Source of the DNA: Opitutia bacterium | Lineage (GTDB): Bacteria; Verrucomicrobiota; Verrucomicrobiia; Opitutales; UBA953 | Length of the DNA stretch: 9,573 nt | Reading direction: 5' to 3' | Assembly (NCBI GenBank): GCA_947460445.1 | Contig: CANHHS010000061.1 | Location: 1-9,573, forward strand | Shown here: one piece after another, positions 1 to 6,344 of the stretch | How positions within the stretch are numbered: position 1 is the stretch's first letter | How the letters are laid out: each line of letters starts with the position of its first letter | Program-made: the position numbers and the translations under genes | The notes under the pieces: model-generated | What the model was told of the DNA's origin: nothing | Seen by the model: only the letters and a program-made list of their open reading frames with translations | Databases searched by the model: none

Positions 1-493
1 CCAAGGAAAGGGATCTAAGACCGTTATCCCAAGTAAGGTGTTTGCAAAAATTACCTGTCGCTTAGTCCCTGGTATGAATCCTGAAGACATTTTAGCAAAA
101 GTGTCTGCGACCATTCGCGCACGCGCCCCGAAAGGCGTGAAAGTAGAAATTGAAATCAAGCAAGGGAACGCTGCGTACTTTGTGTGTCCACCAGGACGTC
201 CGAATACGCCGAAGGGACAAAACCCTGTCCTCGCGCGCGCTTTCGCCGAAACAGAGTGCGCAATCGCTGGCGCATTTGGTAAGCCGCCCATCTTTGTGCG
301 CGAAGGTGGCAGCGTGCCGATTATTGAAGACATTCGTCGAGAGACAGGTTTGGATTCGGTGATGATTGGGCTCTTTACACCCGAATCGAATTTACACGCA
401 CCCGATGAAAATTTGGACATCGGTATGGCCGAAAAGGCGATTAAAGCCTATGAAAGCCTCTTGGAAGGGGTTGCCAAGGGCGGCCGGAAGTAA
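1..493 (+). CDS. M20-family metallopeptidase (dipeptidase-like), C-terminal part only
   Basis: The reading frame is open from base 2 with no stop before it, so this is the last 163 residues of a longer protein; the GTG at 38 is an internal valine codon, not a start. The fragment begins in the end of the lid (dimerisation) domain, with KTVIPSKVFAKITCRLVPG, a stretch typical of M20 dipeptidases related to carnosinase. It then returns to the catalytic zinc domain: REGGSVPI near bases 300-323, and SNLHAPDEN near 386-412. The histidine there (395-397) matches the last metal ligand of the family. M20 enzymes use two metal ions, usually zinc, to cleave short peptides or N-acyl amino acids; the substrate here cannot be told. 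The first metal ligands and the catalytic Asp/Glu lie off the left edge. It ends 52 bases before accD on the same strand. Family call is firm; exact activity is not. Confidence 0.88.
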   Translation, partial: QGKGSKTVIPSKVFAKITCRLVPGMNPEDILAKVSATIRARAPKGVKVEIEIKQGNAAYFVCPPGRPNTPKGQNPVLARAFAETECAIAGAFGKPPIFVREGGSVPIIEDIRRETGLDSVMIGLFTPESNLHAPDENLDIGMAEKAIKAYESLLEGVAKGGRK

Positions 494-545
494 GCCCTTC
501 TGCCTTCCACTTTTCCTTTAAAGACCCTATACCAAAAGCCTTCCC

Positions 546-1403
546 ATGGCTGTTTTTCGCAAGCGCACCCACACCCCGACGCCTAAAAAGAAGGACATTG
601 CGGCGGGTCTTTGGACTAAATGCCCTGGTACGGGCGAGATGGTCTTTACGAAGGACCTCGAGGCTAGCTGGAATGTTTTTCCCAGTGGGTATCATGACCG
701 CCTAAGTGCCGATCGCCGTATTGAGCTACTCATTGATAAGGGCACCTGGCGCGAGACAGACGCGCGTCTCGTTTCTAAAGACCCTTTGCGCTTCACTGCG
801 GGCGGCTCTTACCCAGAACGACTCCTGCAGCACCAACGTAAGTCAGGACTTCGTGATTCGGTTGTTTCGGGTACAGGGCAGCTTGATGGCATACCTGTTT
901 CGCTGGCTGTCATGGACTTTGGATTCATGGGCGCATCGATGGGCTCAGTCGCCGGAGAAAAAGTTACGCGCGCTATTGAGCGGGCGATTAAAGATAAGCG
1001 CGCCTGTATTGTTGTCTGCGCTTCAGGTGGCGCGCGTATGCAAGAAGGTATTCTTTCGTTGATGCAAATGGCTAAGACCTCTGCGGCGCTCGCGCGTTTG
1101 CGGGAGGCAGGCCTTCCTTATATTGCAGTGCTTACCAACCCAACCATGGCAGGTGTCATGGCAAGTTACGCAACCCTTGGAGATGTTATTGTCGCAGAAC
1201 CACAGGCACTCATTGGTTTTGCAGGGGCACGCGTGATCAAAGAAACCACCAATCAAGATTTACCTGAAGGCTTCCAGACTTCCGAATTTCTCCTGAAGCG
1301 TGGCCTGATTGACATGATTGTTTCACGCAAGGAGATGAAGCCTCGCTTGGCGAGTCTGCTCCGTGCGGTGGGTCCTCGTGCGAAGCCTGTAAAGGCCCGT
1401 TAA
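546..1403 (+). CDS. accD: Acetyl-CoA carboxylase carboxyltransferase subunit beta, zinc ribbon degenerate
   Basis: AccD pairs with AccA to move the carboxyl group from biotin on AccB to acetyl-CoA, giving malonyl-CoA for fatty-acid synthesis in the cytoplasm. The 285 residues contain the full crotonase-like carboxyltransferase core: FGFMGASMGSVAGEK (125-139), CASGGARMQEGILSLMQMAK (158-177), LTNPTMAGV (196-204), and ALIGFAGARVI (221-231) followed by GFQTSEFLL. Length is close to the usual 280-300. The N-terminal region aligns well with E. coli AccD (LWTKC..., residues 22-26), yet only C26 of the four zinc cysteines remains: the other positions read T29, F45 and G48. So the zinc ribbon should not bind zinc in the usual way. 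ATG at 546 gives the expected N-terminus; no Shine-Dalgarno precedes it. folC follows after 17 bases, a common accD-folC pairing. accA is not in view. Confidence 0.96.
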   Translation: MAVFRKRTHTPTPKKKDIAAGLWTKCPGTGEMVFTKDLEASWNVFPSGYHDRLSADRRIELLIDKGTWRETDARLVSKDPLRFTAGGSYPERLLQHQRKSGLRDSVVSGTGQLDGIPVSLAVMDFGFMGASMGSVAGEKVTRAIERAIKDKRACIVVCASGGARMQEGILSLMQMAKTSAALARLREAGLPYIAVLTNPTMAGVMASYATLGDVIVAEPQALIGFAGARVIKETTNQDLPEGFQTSEFLLKRGLIDMIVSRKEMKPRLASLLRAVGPRAKPVKAR

Positions 1404-1420
1404 GGTAGTCGGCGCTGCCG

Positions 1421-2692
1421 ATGAACTCTCCTGCTGCCACGCTCGCCTGGCTAACCAATCTCCGGGCTGGTGGGTCGCGGTTAGGTATCGAGCGCATGCG
1501 CGCGTTGATGGACCGACTGCAGCACCCAGAGCTAACGACGCCGTGCATTCATGTTGCAGGCACCAATGGCAAAGGGTCCACGTGTGTAATGCTGGAAGCG
1601 ATTCAGCGCAAAGCAGGCGGACGTTTAACAGGGCTCTACACGAGTCCACACCTCATTCATCTCGGCGAGCGCATTCAACATAACCGTCGACTGCTTCCTG
1701 AGGCGTCGATTGTCGAACGCGCTGAAGCGTTGCGAAGCACGGTCGAAGCAATCCAGCGCGAAACTCCTGACCTCACGCCAACATTTTTTGAACTCATGAC
1801 CTGTATGGCCTTTCAGGCCTTCGCAGAATGGAAAGTAGACATCGCCATTCTCGAAACAGGACTCGGTGGCAGGCTGGATGCGACAAATGTTTGTAAGCCC
1901 CTTGTCACTGTAATCACGAGTATCGGTTTAGATCATGAAGAATATTTGGGAAATTCCATCGAGTTGATTGCCGGAGAAAAAGCCGGCATCCTGAAGCCCG
2001 GTTTTCCTTGTGTCTTGGGTGAGTTGCCGCCGGAGGCCGAGGCAGTGATACGTCGGCGCGCTCATGAGCTTGGCGTAAAAGTTTATACGGTTCGCGAACG
2101 CTTCGGGGAAAATTTACCGACCACTAATCTTGAAGGCCGACACCAATCTATCAATGCAGGCTGTGCCTTATTGGCCTGTGAGATTCTTAGTCAAAAATTA
2201 CCATTCGACCCTGAGCTCGCCCAGCAAGCCCTCCAGTCTATCGAATGGAATGCGCGTTGGCAGCGTGTCCCTTTACCAGATGGTCGCACACTCATTATCG
2301 ATGCCTCTCATAATGAAGAAGGCGTACGGTCACTCGAGCCGCTTTTAGCCGAACTGCATTCGCCAACGGTGATTGTCGGAGCTACCGGGATGGCACGTGC
2401 CTTGCCTTTGTTAGCATGCGTTGCACGTCACGCAGGTGTGCTACATTTAGTTGAACCCGCCAACGAACGGGCGCTTTCACACGCACAACTTGCTGAATTG
2501 CTGCCTCCCCTCAAAATCCCTGTCCGCCGATCAAAGGTCAGTGAGCTCTTCCCTGCGAAGGACCAATGTCGCGCCCATGGTGACACCGTGCTTGTCGTAG
2601 GGTCGCTTTACCTCGCAGGGGAAGTGCTCGCACGGCTTTCGGGCGAGATGCCTTCGGTGAACTGGCAAGACCGCTTCACGCCTTCACGCTGA
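1421..2692 (+). CDS. folC: Bifunctional folylpolyglutamate synthase / dihydrofolate synthase
   Basis: FolC, a Mur-ligase-type ATP enzyme, adds glutamate to dihydropteroate and then to reduced folates, making the polyglutamated cofactors kept inside the cell. At 423 residues it is full length. In order: P-loop HVAGTNGKGST (44-54), TSPHL (74-78) with GERIQ (82-86), ILETGLGGRLDATN (143-156) with the metal-binding glutamate E145, SIGLDHEEYLG (167-177), and GEKAGILKPG (185-194), where K187 is at the site carbamylated in this family. The C-terminal domain carries IIDASHNEEG (292-301), the family DxxHN motif, and VVGSLYLAGEVL (392-403). The ATG at 1421 lies 17 bases after accD and has no close ribosome-binding site. 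The TGA stop (2690-2692) overlaps the next start by one base, so translation of the two is probably coupled. Whether both activities are present cannot be decided by eye. Confidence 0.95.
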   Translation: MNSPAATLAWLTNLRAGGSRLGIERMRALMDRLQHPELTTPCIHVAGTNGKGSTCVMLEAIQRKAGGRLTGLYTSPHLIHLGERIQHNRRLLPEASIVERAEALRSTVEAIQRETPDLTPTFFELMTCMAFQAFAEWKVDIAILETGLGGRLDATNVCKPLVTVITSIGLDHEEYLGNSIELIAGEKAGILKPGFPCVLGELPPEAEAVIRRRAHELGVKVYTVRERFGENLPTTNLEGRHQSINAGCALLACEILSQKLPFDPELAQQALQSIEWNARWQRVPLPDGRTLIIDASHNEEGVRSLEPLLAELHSPTVIVGATGMARALPLLACVARHAGVLHLVEPANERALSHAQLAELLPPLKIPVRRSKVSELFPAKDQCRAHGDTVLVVGSLYLAGEVLARLSGEMPSVNWQDRFTPSR

Positions 2693-3498
2693 TGGAATCC
2701 GGTCAGCAGTCATCTAAAGACAAGCCGCCACTGATTGATCCACAGGAATTGCCTGGCTGGGTCATCGAAGAGGATGCGGATTTTCTCGTTTTTGATAAAC
2801 CGGGCTGGGTTGTTTGCCATCCATCCAAAGATGGCCCTTGGTCTTCATTGGTCGGCGCAGTGCGTGTTTGGCGAACAATGGATAAGATGCATTTAGTTAG
2901 TCGCCTCGACCGCGAAACGAGCGGGGTGATTCTTTTGGCAAAACATGCAGTGGCTGCTTCCCTAGCGCAGACAGCGATGGAGCGCCGCTGGGTTCATAAA
3001 ACCTATCTAGCCATACTTGAAGGTGAAGTCACGGAGCCTGTGATGGTTGATCAGCCACTCGGTGACGATATTACCAGTGAAGTCGCCGTGCGCACGACCG
3101 TTAGGGCCGACGGTTCGCCATCGGCAACTTTCTTTGAGCCGCTACTCTATCGCAAGGGCTTCACGTTGGTTAAGGTTAAGCCGCACACGGGCCGTAAGCA
3201 TCAGATTCGTGCGCATGCCCTTTGGATGGGGCACCCTGTCGTTGGCGACAAACTCTACGGGCGGGACGCTTCGCTTTATCTTGAATTTGCTCGTGAGGGA
3301 TGGACGCCGCGCCTTGCCCGCTCACTTGCTCACCGTCGTCAGGCGCTCCATGCCGCTCGACTCGACTTCACTGCACCGAATTTTGTCCGCACCTTTTGTG
3401 CGCCCTTTGCGAAAGACCTACGTGAATTTGCTGAAATTCAGATGGGCGTACCTGCCGCAGAGATGGTGGTCCTTCTGCAAAACGCAGAACTGACTTAA
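2692..3498 (+). CDS. RluA-family RNA pseudouridine synthase
   Basis: These enzymes turn specific uridines in rRNA or tRNA into pseudouridine. The 268 residues show the catalytic motif SRLDRETSGVILLAK (70-84); D73 is the nucleophile. The usual histidine before RLD is replaced by S70. Further family signatures are LVFDKPGWVVCHPS (32-45), KTYLAILEG (103-111), and HTGRKHQIRAHALWMGHPVV (165-184) followed by GDKLYG. The C-terminal HRRQALHAARLDF (214-226) is also typical. There is no N-terminal S4 RNA-binding domain: about 20 poorly conserved residues precede the catalytic domain, so this is the short form and neither the exact RluA/RluC/RluD type nor the target site can be assigned. ATG at 2692 shares one base with the folC stop (TGATG). 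The TAA at 3496-3498 overlaps the comF stop on the other strand in one TTAA. Confidence 0.93.
   Translation: MESGQQSSKDKPPLIDPQELPGWVIEEDADFLVFDKPGWVVCHPSKDGPWSSLVGAVRVWRTMDKMHLVSRLDRETSGVILLAKHAVAASLAQTAMERRWVHKTYLAILEGEVTEPVMVDQPLGDDITSEVAVRTTVRADGSPSATFFEPLLYRKGFTLVKVKPHTGRKHQIRAHALWMGHPVVGDKLYGRDASLYLEFAREGWTPRLARSLAHRRQALHAARLDFTAPNFVRTFCAPFAKDLREFAEIQMGVPAAEMVVLLQNAELT
3473..3489. other. Small stem-loop at the convergent rluA-type/comF junction
   Basis: TTCTGC (3473-3478) and GCAGAA (3484-3489) can pair as a 6-bp stem with a 5-base loop. It lies inside the end of the pseudouridine synthase gene, five bases before the comF stop site. Neither strand has a run of T after it, so a classic intrinsic terminator is not supported. 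It is the only hairpin I saw near this junction, which has no non-coding space for a terminator. It may be chance. Confidence 0.25.
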
Positions 3499-4241
3499 CC
3501 GTGGGCAATCGTCGCTGCGTCAATATGGCTAGCGCCGCCAATGCGCAAAGCAGTCGCGCACGCACTTAGGGTTGCCCCTGTGGTCAGGACGTCATCGATG
3601 ATCACGAATCTACCTGCTGGTAGCTTTTTCTTTGGTAAAATACGAAAGGCGTCGTCCATATTTTGCACGCGCTTCTCTCGACCAAACTTAACTTGTTGGC
3701 CAGTATCGCGCGTGCGTTCGAGTAGGTGCATGTAGGTGCAACCTGGCACCTTTTGCGCAAACTCTTTAGCCAAAACTTCAGCTTGGTTGTACCCGCGTTC
3801 TTGTTGTCGAACTTGGTAAAGCGGAACTGGCACAAGAAAAGATCCAGCAAGGTGCCGACGGAAGACCTCGTCCTCCAAAGCGATCTGCACCAGGTCCTTG
3901 GCAAGAAATGGCTCATTGCGATATTTCATCCGGTGAATCAGGTGGCGCATGGCATCTTTTAATTGGAAGGCACATAGGGCTCGTCCGAAAGCTGGGCTTA
4001 ACCCTATACAGTGCGTGCAGCTTCTCGGGCCTACGAGTACGCCAAAAAACGGATGACCACATGTTGCGCACCGCGGGTCGGCGATACGCTGAAGCTTAGC
4101 TACCCCTTGAGAAGATAAGTGTCGCCATGGGCCCGCCTCTAGGGGTTCGCCGGTGAGAATACAGTCCCGCGGGAAGATGAAATCGAGCAAGCCATCCAAC
4201 AATTCTTGCTCCTGGAATGTGCGGGCTTCACTCACGGCCAT
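3495..4241 (-). CDS. comF: ComF-family phosphoribosyltransferase-like protein
   Basis: ComF proteins combine an N-terminal zinc-binding region with a type I phosphoribosyltransferase fold. In naturally competent bacteria they help take up single-stranded DNA, but they are widespread in species not known to be competent and their reaction is unproven. The 248 residues (average length) include two cysteine pairs, C58/C61 and C75/C78. The first expected pair reads DCILTGE (26-32), with C27 kept and T30 in place of the second cysteine. Then follow MKYRNEPFLAKDL (105-117), VPVPLYQVRQQERGYNQAE (137-155), and the PRPP-binding loop VIIDDVLTTGATLSACATAL (213-232). The gene stands alone, convergent with the pseudouridine synthase (stops overlap in TTAA at 3495-3498) and divergent from the C-S lyase. 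ATG at 4239-4241 is the first sensible start; only a weak GGA lies at normal distance upstream. Confidence 0.93.
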   Translation of the reverse strand: MAVSEARTFQEQELLDGLLDFIFPRDCILTGEPLEAGPWRHLSSQGVAKLQRIADPRCATCGHPFFGVLVGPRSCTHCIGLSPAFGRALCAFQLKDAMRHLIHRMKYRNEPFLAKDLVQIALEDEVFRRHLAGSFLVPVPLYQVRQQERGYNQAEVLAKEFAQKVPGCTYMHLLERTRDTGQQVKFGREKRVQNMDDAFRILPKKKLPAGRFVIIDDVLTTGATLSACATALRIGGASHIDAATIAHG

Positions 4242-4434
4242 TTTAAATTCCGCTTAACTCCTAAGGAGTCAAAGGGCTGGATTGCCTAGAGGCTTAGCCT
4301 GCTTGCAAGCAGGTGCTTCCTTTTAGGGACTCGGCTTCTGGCCTTCGAAAGTCCGTTAGGCTAAAATTGCCACCGAAGTATGCAAAATGCATTTGCTCAG
4401 AAAGGGGGACAACCCAAGCATCAGTCTTTCCTCT
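4242..4434. promoter_or_regulatory. Divergent control region between comF and the C-S lyase gene
   Basis: This is the longest non-coding stretch in the window. It must hold the start signals for comF (minus) and the lyase (plus). It contains several inverted repeats: ACTCCT-A-AGGAGT (4257-4269), AGGCT-T-AGCCT (4290-4300), a perfect 16-bp palindrome (4298-4313), and AAGCA-GG-TGCTT (4307-4318). Two arms further apart, TTAGCCT (4294-4300) and AGGCTAA (4358-4364), could pair over a distance. Promoter candidates are weak. TAAAAT (4362-4367) fits a plus-strand -10 box but lacks a good -35. TTGACT on the minus strand (4267-4272) fits a -35 for comF, but the -10 position is poor and would give an almost leaderless message. 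That the region is regulatory follows from its position; the individual sites are inference. Confidence 0.5.
4298..4313. repeat. Perfect 16-bp palindrome upstream of the C-S lyase gene
   Basis: CCTGCTTGCAAGCAGG is exactly its own reverse complement. As DNA it could be the operator of a dimeric regulator. As plus-strand RNA it could fold as a 6-bp stem with a TGCA loop, followed by TGCTTCCTTTTA, a moderately T-rich tail resembling a weak terminator or attenuator. Overlapping smaller inverted repeats on both sides (4290-4300 and 4307-4318) offer competing pairings. The palindrome itself is certain; its role is inferred. Confidence 0.7.
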
Positions 4435-5595
4435 ATGTCGTTTGACTTCGATAGTTGTCCCGACCGCTCGACGAGCGACAGCACCAAGTGGCATAAATAC
4501 ACCGGTCGCGATATCATTCCTTCATGGATTGCGGATATGGATTTCATTTCGCCGCCTGAAGTTATTGAAGCGGTGCGCGAGCGTGCGGCTCATGGCGTTT
4601 ATGGTTACCCTGCTCAGCGCGACCGAACATTTGAGGCGGTTGTGAATCATGTAAAAAATCGGCATCAGTGGACGATTGGCAAAGAAACCATCACGTTCAT
4701 GTGTTCGCTGGTTCCGGGAATCCATGCGGCAATTCGCGTGGGCTGCGCACCGGGCCAATCTGTTGTCAGCACCTTCCCTGTATACCCGCCATTTTTGAAT
4801 GCGCCGACGCTTTCGGAGCGCGGATTGCTTAAAGTCCCCATGGCTTTTGAAAACGGCCAATGGACGTTTGACTGGGTCGCACTCGAGAAAGCCTGCGCAC
4901 AGCCTGAAGCTAAGGTCTTGTTATTGTGCAGCCCTTACAATCCATTGGCTCGAGTCTTCTCTCGCGAAGAGTTGCTACGTGTAGCTGAGTTAGCGAAGCG
5001 CCACGACTTGCTCGTTTGCTCGGACGAAATCCATTGCGACCTCGTTCTTGACCCAAAGATTAAGCACACGGTCTTCGCGACACTTTCCGATGATGCGGCG
5101 TCCCGGACGGTTACCCTGATGGCAGCTAGTAAAACCTACAACGTAGCTGGACTGACGTGCGGATTCGCAATCATCCCCGATAGCGGCCTCCGTACGCGCT
5201 TCCGGAGGATTTTACAGGGGCTCTCATTAGATCAAAATATTTTTGGCATGGCGGCAACCGAGGCTGCTTTCAATCACGGCGAGCCGTGGCGCTTAGCCGT
5301 CATCGATTACCTTCGTGGCAATGTTGATCTCATTGAGAAGGAGTTGAAAGATATGCCCGGGCTTGTGTTGCGACAGCGCCCACAGGCGAGCTTCTTAGCT
5401 TGGATTGATGCAACCGCACTTGGTTACGAGGATCCGCATGCAGCCTTTGAGCAAGGTGGTGTTGGCCTCGGCAATGGTGCTGATTTTGCAGGGGCAGGGC
5501 ACGTGCGTATCAACTTTGGATGTCCGAGGGACCGCCTTCGTGAAATCCTGCGACGCATGAAAGCGGTCGTCGCGAAAGCGCCTGGCCGTCGTTAA
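4435..5595 (+). CDS. MalY/PatB-family PLP-dependent C-S lyase (aminotransferase fold)
   Basis: This is a fold-type I PLP enzyme of the MalY/PatB group, whose members split cystathionine or cysteine conjugates by beta-elimination, releasing ammonia, pyruvate and a thiol such as homocysteine. Counting from ATG at 4435 it has 386 residues, normal for the family. Signatures: PSWIADMDF (29-37), the family's typical N-terminus; GVYGYP (54-59); CSPYNPLARVF (165-175) with N169; SDEIHCDLV (196-204) with the PLP-ring aspartate D197; AASKTYNVAGL (230-240) with K233 as the PLP lysine; and VRINFGCPR (357-365) with R358 for the substrate carboxylate. An in-frame ATG at 4387 would add 16 residues without similarity to the family, so I prefer 4435; neither start has a Shine-Dalgarno. 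The TAA overlaps the rsmE stop on the other strand. Substrate is unknown, and some relatives are annotated simply as aminotransferases. Confidence 0.9.
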   Translation: MSFDFDSCPDRSTSDSTKWHKYTGRDIIPSWIADMDFISPPEVIEAVRERAAHGVYGYPAQRDRTFEAVVNHVKNRHQWTIGKETITFMCSLVPGIHAAIRVGCAPGQSVVSTFPVYPPFLNAPTLSERGLLKVPMAFENGQWTFDWVALEKACAQPEAKVLLLCSPYNPLARVFSREELLRVAELAKRHDLLVCSDEIHCDLVLDPKIKHTVFATLSDDAASRTVTLMAASKTYNVAGLTCGFAIIPDSGLRTRFRRILQGLSLDQNIFGMAATEAAFNHGEPWRLAVIDYLRGNVDLIEKELKDMPGLVLRQRPQASFLAWIDATALGYEDPHAAFEQGGVGLGNGADFAGAGHVRINFGCPRDRLREILRRMKAVVAKAPGRR

Positions 5596-5606
5596 GCGCG
5601 CTTAAC
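5591..5606. repeat. Perfect 16-bp palindrome across the convergent C-S lyase/rsmE stops
   Basis: GTTAAGCGCGCTTAAC is exactly its own reverse complement. It contains the stop codons of both converging genes in its left TTAA (5592-5595), and the rest encodes the last residues (VKRA) of RsmE. Transcripts from either strand would carry the same self-complementary sequence right at the end of the reading frame, so it could act as a symmetric 3' hairpin. There is no T run on either side, which argues against a standard intrinsic terminator. Confidence 0.65.
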
Positions 5607-6341
5607 TTGCTGGCTTAGCACTTGTGTTGCGATGACGCAGGCCAGTGCCGCGTTTTCAGCACGCAGGACTGCATGGCCAAGTGAAATGGGTCTGAACCCT
5701 GCATGTCGAGCAGCGGCGAGTTCTTCGGGGTTCAAGTCACCTTCAGGGCCAACCAACCAGACAATCCGCGTGATACCCGTTAATTGCAGTAGTCCAACGG
5801 GCTCAGCATCAATTTCTAAGGAAGCGGTGAGGCGTAATTCGCCATCGGCGATGGGTGCTAGCGCATCACACCAAGCACGAAAATAATTTGGCGTCTGCAC
5901 CTTGGCTGCCCAGGGATTTCCGCATTGTTTACAGGCTTCGATAACTTGATCGCGCCACCGCTCTGCTTTCGCTTGGGAGCGTTCAGCATCGAGGCGGACT
6001 TCGCAGCGTGCCGTCATTAACGGCTGGATTTCGTTAACACCCGCTTCAGCGACCGAGCGAACGAGGTCATCCATCGTACCGCCTTTGGGCATAGATTGAA
6101 CAAGTGTAATCTGGGGGGAGGATTCAGGTGCGCGCGAAACTTTCAAAAGCTCAACGATGGCGGCGTTACCATCGGCGCTGCTTAAGCGCCCCTCAGCAAT
6201 CATGCCCGTGCCATCGAGAACAACCACGACGTCTCCGCGGCGAGCACGTAGACTGCGCACCAAGTGTCCGCTTTCCTCGGGCGAGAGGGTGACGGTTGTT
6301 GCGCCAGGGCGCAGAGGTTTTTCAAGCCAAGCACGTAGCAT
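5592..6341 (-). CDS. rsmE: 16S rRNA (uracil-1498-N3)-methyltransferase
   Basis: RsmE methylates U1498 of 16S rRNA, using S-adenosylmethionine, through a SPOUT-type trefoil-knot domain. The 249 residues match the usual length. The N-terminal PUA-like part shows SGHLVRSLRARRGD (24-37) and LDGTG (42-46). The SPOUT part begins near residue 77, with SMPKGGTMDDLVRSVAEAGV (83-102) and QVIEACKQCGNPW (132-144), and ends in the knot with LVGPEGDLNPEE (196-207) and SLGHAVLRAENAALA (220-234), which form the SAM site. The usual GPEGG reads GPEGD and the usual LRxETA reads LRAENA; both look tolerable. ATG at 6339-6341 is three bases after the thiH stop, so the two genes are probably co-transcribed. A GGAGG lies 17 bases before the start, further than normal ribosome-binding spacing. 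Confidence 0.94.
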   Translation of the reverse strand: MLRAWLEKPLRPGATTVTLSPEESGHLVRSLRARRGDVVVVLDGTGMIAEGRLSSADGNAAIVELLKVSRAPESSPQITLVQSMPKGGTMDDLVRSVAEAGVNEIQPLMTARCEVRLDAERSQAKAERWRDQVIEACKQCGNPWAAKVQTPNYFRAWCDALAPIADGELRLTASLEIDAEPVGLLQLTGITRIVWLVGPEGDLNPEELAAARHAGFRPISLGHAVLRAENAALACVIATQVLSQQVKRA

Positions 6342-6344
6342 AAA

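Noticed and set aside
38..493. Complete small gene starting at GTG 38
   Set aside because: The frame is open further upstream to the window edge and the upstream residues (GSKTVIPS) belong to the same M20 domain.
486..519. GGAAG (486-490) pairing with CTTCC (504-508) followed by ACTTTTCCTTT as a terminator after the M20 gene
   Set aside because: Only a 5-bp stem with a 13-base loop that starts before the stop codon, and a mixed C/T tail. Too weak to call.
4242..4272. Promoter for comF with TTGACT as -35
   Set aside because: The -35 is good but the hexamers 16-18 bases further on match the -10 consensus in only two of six positions, so it is left as a remark in the control-region entry.
4283..4363. 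Possible tRNA: GCCTAG/TTAGGC as acceptor-like arms with CCTTCGAAAG resembling a T-loop
   Set aside because: The acceptor has an end mismatch, the T-stem has one mismatch and a wobble, and no D-arm or 7-base anticodon loop with a 5-bp stem can be placed between them.
4387..4434. Upstream ATG at 4387 as start of the C-S lyase
   Set aside because: It adds 16 residues that resemble nothing in the family, and the natural N-terminus (MSFDFD) starts at 4435. It cannot be fully excluded, since neither start has a ribosome-binding site.
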